Assembly (NCBI RefSeq): GCF_000152845.1
Contig: NZ_CH902584.1
Span: 3,141,562 to 3,205,561, forward strand
Length of the DNA stretch: 64,000 nt
Source of the DNA: Roseovarius sp. 217
GTDB lineage: Bacteria; Pseudomonadota; Alphaproteobacteria; Rhodobacterales; Rhodobacteraceae
Direction of reading: 5' to 3'
Shown here in pieces: positions 61,383-64,000 of the stretch. A program made the translations under genes and the position numbers. Below the pieces are notes generated by a model. That model did no database searches. It was not told the origin of the DNA and saw only the letters and a list, made by a program, of their open reading frames with translations. How positions within the stretch are numbered: the stretch's first letter is position 1; every line of letters starts with the position of its first letter.

Positions 61383-64000
61383 ATGGACGCGTTGGCGGTT
61401 GTCATCGGGCTGGGCGTGCTGGCGCTCTTGCTCATCGGGGTGCCCTATCTCTTGGTGTCGCATGCGCGGCTGAAAGCGCGGGTGGCGCGGCTGGAGGCGG
61501 GGTTGGGGAGCGTTGGTGCGCCAGAGATGGCGGCGGAGGCCGTGGTTGCGCCTGTCGTCGCGGAACCGGCGGGCCCCTGGGCGGCAGTGCCTGTGGTTGC
61601 GTCTGAGACAGAGACGGCGCCGGAGACCGCGCCGCCGCGCGCCTTTGTGCTGCGGGCGGACCGGCTCGCGGCGCTGATGGCGTGGTTCCGGGCGAATTGG
61701 GCCTTGGCGGTGGCGGGCGTGTCGCTGGCCCTGGCAGGCGTCTTCATGGTGCAATACGGCGTCGAGCAAGGGCTGCTCACGCCGTTCTGGCGGGTGATGG
61801 GTGCGCTAGCGCTCGGGGCCGCGCTGATTGCGGCGGGTGAGCGGCTGCGGCGGCGCTATGGCGATGAGGCGGCGGGCGCGGTCACCGGCCTGCCTTCGGT
61901 TCTGTCGGGGGCGGGGGTGATCGCGCTCTTTGCGGGCGTTCTGGCGGCGCGGGGCCTCTATGATCTGATCGGGCCGGGTGTGGCGCTGGCGGGTTTGGTG
62001 GGGGTTGGTGCGGGGGCTGTGGTCCTTGGTTGGTTCCATGGGCCGGTTCTGACCGCGCTCGGCCTGATCGGAGCGGGCGTGGCGCCGTTCATGGTGGGCG
62101 GGCAGTCGGACACGCCGGGGGTTTTTTACGGCTATTATGCGGTGCTGGCGGCGGTCGGGCTGGCGGTGGATGCCGCGCGGCGGTGGGCGTGGATTTCGGT
62201 GCTGGCCTTGGCGGTCAGCATGGCGGGTGCCACGCTGCTCTATCTCGGAGAGGCGGGCGCGCTCCTCTATCTCGCGTTCTGGGCGGTGCTGGTGGTGTTG
62301 ACCGTGCTGGTGCCCGAGGCACGGCTGGTGCCGCAGCACAGCGGCAATTCGCTGCTGCGGCGCGTGTTGGCGGGCGGAGACTATCCCGATTTCCCGGTGC
62401 GGCTCGTTTGGGGTGTGGTGGGTCTGGCAAGCCTTGCGGCCCTCTGGATGGCACAGGATGCGCGCGAGGCTCGGGTGATCTGGGCTGCGCTGAGCCTGCT
62501 TGCGGGTCTTTTGGTGGCGCTGGTCCTTGGCACGCGGCGGGCCGAGGCGCTGGAGGATGTACCGCTGGTCCCGGCCTTGGCCGCGCTGGTGCTGGTGACG
62601 CTCGAAGGGTTCGGGCGGGGGCCGGTCTGGTCGGGGTTCATGGCCGGGATCGAGCGGTTGCCCGAGGCGAAGATGCCGCTTGCGGCGAGTGTGCTTTTGG
62701 CGGGCGGGGCGGTGGCCTCGGTCCTTTTTGCCCTTCGCGCCCGCTATGCGCCGGGGGCGGTGCCGGTGATCTTGTGGAGCCTTGGCGCGGCGGTGATGGC
62801 ACCGGGGCTGGCGTTGATCCTTGAGTTGCTCTGGACTCCGGCGGCGGTAATCGGTGCCTATCCTTGGGCCTTGCAGGTGATGGCGCTGGCGGGGCTGATG
62901 GTGGGGTTCGCAGTGCGGGCACGCGGGTCGGAGAGGCTGCTTGCGGCGGCGCTGTTCGCGGGGGCAGCGCTGGTGCTGATCACGCTGGCGCTCTTTGTGG
63001 TATTGAGCAAGGCGGCGCTGACGCTGGCGCTAGGTGTGATGGTGCTGGCCACGGCGCTGATTGACCGGCGGTTCAATCTGCCGCTCCTCGGGGGGGTCGC
63101 GCAGCTGGGTGTTGCGGTGATCGGCTACCGGCTGGTGATTGATCCGGGTCTGACTTGGGCCGTGCGCGAGGCGGGGCTGGGCGATGTTCTGCTGTCGCAT
63201 CTGGGGCCGCTGGCCCTGCTGGCGGCGGCATGGCGGGTGATGGCGGCGCGGGCCGGGGGGGCGACGCGGGCGGTGATCGAAAGCGCCGTCTGGAGCATCA
63301 CGGCGATATTCCTCAGCGTTATTATACAGCGGTGGCTGGGCGGACCGGGGGCGATGGGGCATGCCGGGCTGGGCCTGACGGCGGTGGTGTGGCTGGCCTC
63401 AGCCATGGTGCAGCTCTGGCGGATGCGCGCCGGTGGGCGTGTTGTGCGCGGCCTGCGGCTGGCCCTTGGCTGTGTCATGGGGGCGGTGGCGCTGATCACG
63501 CTGGTGGCGCAGGCGGTGCTGACCAATCCGCTGATCTCGGTGTTCTGGCGCAAGGAGATCGTCAGCGGGCCGTTGATCGTGGATTCGCTGGCTGCCGCCT
63601 ATTTGCCTGTGGCGCTGGTCTTTGCGCTGGCGGCATGGAAGCTGGATCATCTGCCGCGGTTGCTGCGGCATTGCTTGGTCGTGGCGGGGGCTGGCTATGG
63701 GGCGTGGTATCTCGGGCTCGAGATCCGGCGGCTCTGGCAGGGGGATGATCTGAGCGTGCCGGGGGTCAACGATGGCGAGCTCTACAGTTACACGGTCGCG
63801 CTCATCTTGGTCTCTGTGCTGCTCTTGGTGCTTGCCTTGGCGCGGCGGTCTGAGACCTTGCGGCGGGTGGCGATGGCGGGGGTCGCGCTGACTGTGGCCA
63901 AGGTGTTTCTGGTGGATATGGCGGGGCTGGCGGGGCTGGTGCGGGTGGCGTCGTTCCTTGGGCTCGGCCTGTCGCTGGCGGGGCTGGCGTGGCTCAACCG
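61383..64000 (+). CDS. DUF2339 multi-pass membrane protein (3' partial)
   Basis: Starts 3 bp after the ycjF-like stop and stays open to the right edge, giving at least 872 residues. An N-terminal anchor (MDALAVVIGLGVLALLLIGVPYLL) and coiled segment are followed by WALAVAGVSLALAGVFMVQYGVEQGLLTPFWRV and then helix after helix of the DUF2339 type. Members are 900-1000 residues, so only the C terminus is missing. Function unknown. Confidence 0.92.
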   Translation, partial: MDALAVVIGLGVLALLLIGVPYLLVSHARLKARVARLEAGLGSVGAPEMAAEAVVAPVVAEPAGPWAAVPVVASETETAPETAPPRAFVLRADRLAALMAWFRANWALAVAGVSLALAGVFMVQYGVEQGLLTPFWRVMGALALGAALIAAGERLRRRYGDEAAGAVTGLPSVLSGAGVIALFAGVLAARGLYDLIGPGVALAGLVGVGAGAVVLGWFHGPVLTALGLIGAGVAPFMVGGQSDTPGVFYGYYAVLAAVGLAVDAARRWAWISVLALAVSMAGATLLYLGEAGALLYLAFWAVLVVLTVLVPEARLVPQHSGNSLLRRVLAGGDYPDFPVRLVWGVVGLASLAALWMAQDAREARVIWAALSLLAGLLVALVLGTRRAEALEDVPLVPALAALVLVTLEGFGRGPVWSGFMAGIERLPEAKMPLAASVLLAGGAVASVLFALRARYAPGAVPVILWSLGAAVMAPGLALILELLWTPAAVIGAYPWALQVMALAGLMVGFAVRARGSERLLAAALFAGAALVLITLALFVVLSKAALTLALGVMVLATALIDRRFNLPLLGGVAQLGVAVIGYRLVIDPGLTWAVREAGLGDVLLSHLGPLALLAAAWRVMAARAGGATRAVIESAVWSITAIFLSVIIQRWLGGPGAMGHAGLGLTAVVWLASAMVQLWRMRAGGRVVRGLRLALGCVMGAVALITLVAQAVLTNPLISVFWRKEIVSGPLIVDSLAAAYLPVALVFALAAWKLDHLPRLLRHCLVVAGAGYGAWYLGLEIRRLWQGDDLSVPGVNDGELYSYTVALILVSVLLLVLALARRSETLRRVAMAGVALTVAKVFLVDMAGLAGLVRVASFLGLGLSLAGLAWLN

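Overview
The window looks like a chromosome segment from a marine-type alphaproteobacterium of the Rhodobacteraceae (Roseobacter group). The grounds are the GC-rich, GAG/CTG-biased coding, the gene order tatABC-DUF815 ATPase, cysG-DUF2849-cysI-cysH-DUF934-fpr, obgE-proB-proA-chpT and olsB-olsA, a VPLPA-CTERM-type protein, a GTTC-N7-GTTC SOS box, and ornithine-lipid genes. No species can be named from the sequence alone.

Layout. 1-8.3 kb: cell-wall genes (N-acetylmuramoyl-L-alanine amidase cut by the left edge, PBP1A), prfB, the Tat translocase and a DUF815 ATPase, then two small envelope genes. 8.5-16 kb: uvrA behind a perfect SOS box, a DUF4105 protein, a run of small minus-strand genes (RcnB-like, DUF2892, DnaJ-like, DUF4177), infC with a probable AUA start, and an Ala/Thr/Glu protein made of 11-residue repeats. 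16-22 kb: a minus-strand sulfate-assimilation operon (siroheme synthase, sulfite reductase, APS reductase, ferredoxin-NADP reductase) divergent from an Lrp/AsnC regulator. 22-34 kb: tpiA, two Fe-S assembly genes, a RimB-RimK fusion, a stomatin/NfeD pair, tgt, an orphan ATP-grasp enzyme, an Old Yellow Enzyme, an Aer-like PAS protein and lon behind a sigma-32-like promoter. 34.5-39.8 kb: a 1423-residue RTX phosphoesterase and a VPLPA-CTERM protein.

40.26-48.00 kb is a 7.7 kb integrative element. It is bounded by a 15-bp direct repeat whose right copy is the 3' end of an intact tRNA-Ser(CGA). It carries a P4-type integrase at the left end, an AlpA-like regulator, a DUF3987-like P-loop protein, an inverted iteron-like array, six small unrecognised genes mostly joined by ATGA overlaps, and a three-gene minus-strand cassette beside the tRNA. 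Its codon use (GAA rather than GAG for Glu) differs sharply from the flanks. I see no capsid, terminase large subunit, lysis or conjugation gene, so it looks like a satellite-type or otherwise minimal element. It is the most likely place for something undescribed.

48-64 kb returns to host genes: two tandem DUF2059 proteins, rplU-rpmA with a structured leader, a GNAT, obgE-proB-proA, chpT divergent from a DUF3553 gene, olsB-olsA preceded by a CtrA-like site, thiE, and a ycjX-GNAT-ycjF-DUF2339 cluster that runs off the right edge.
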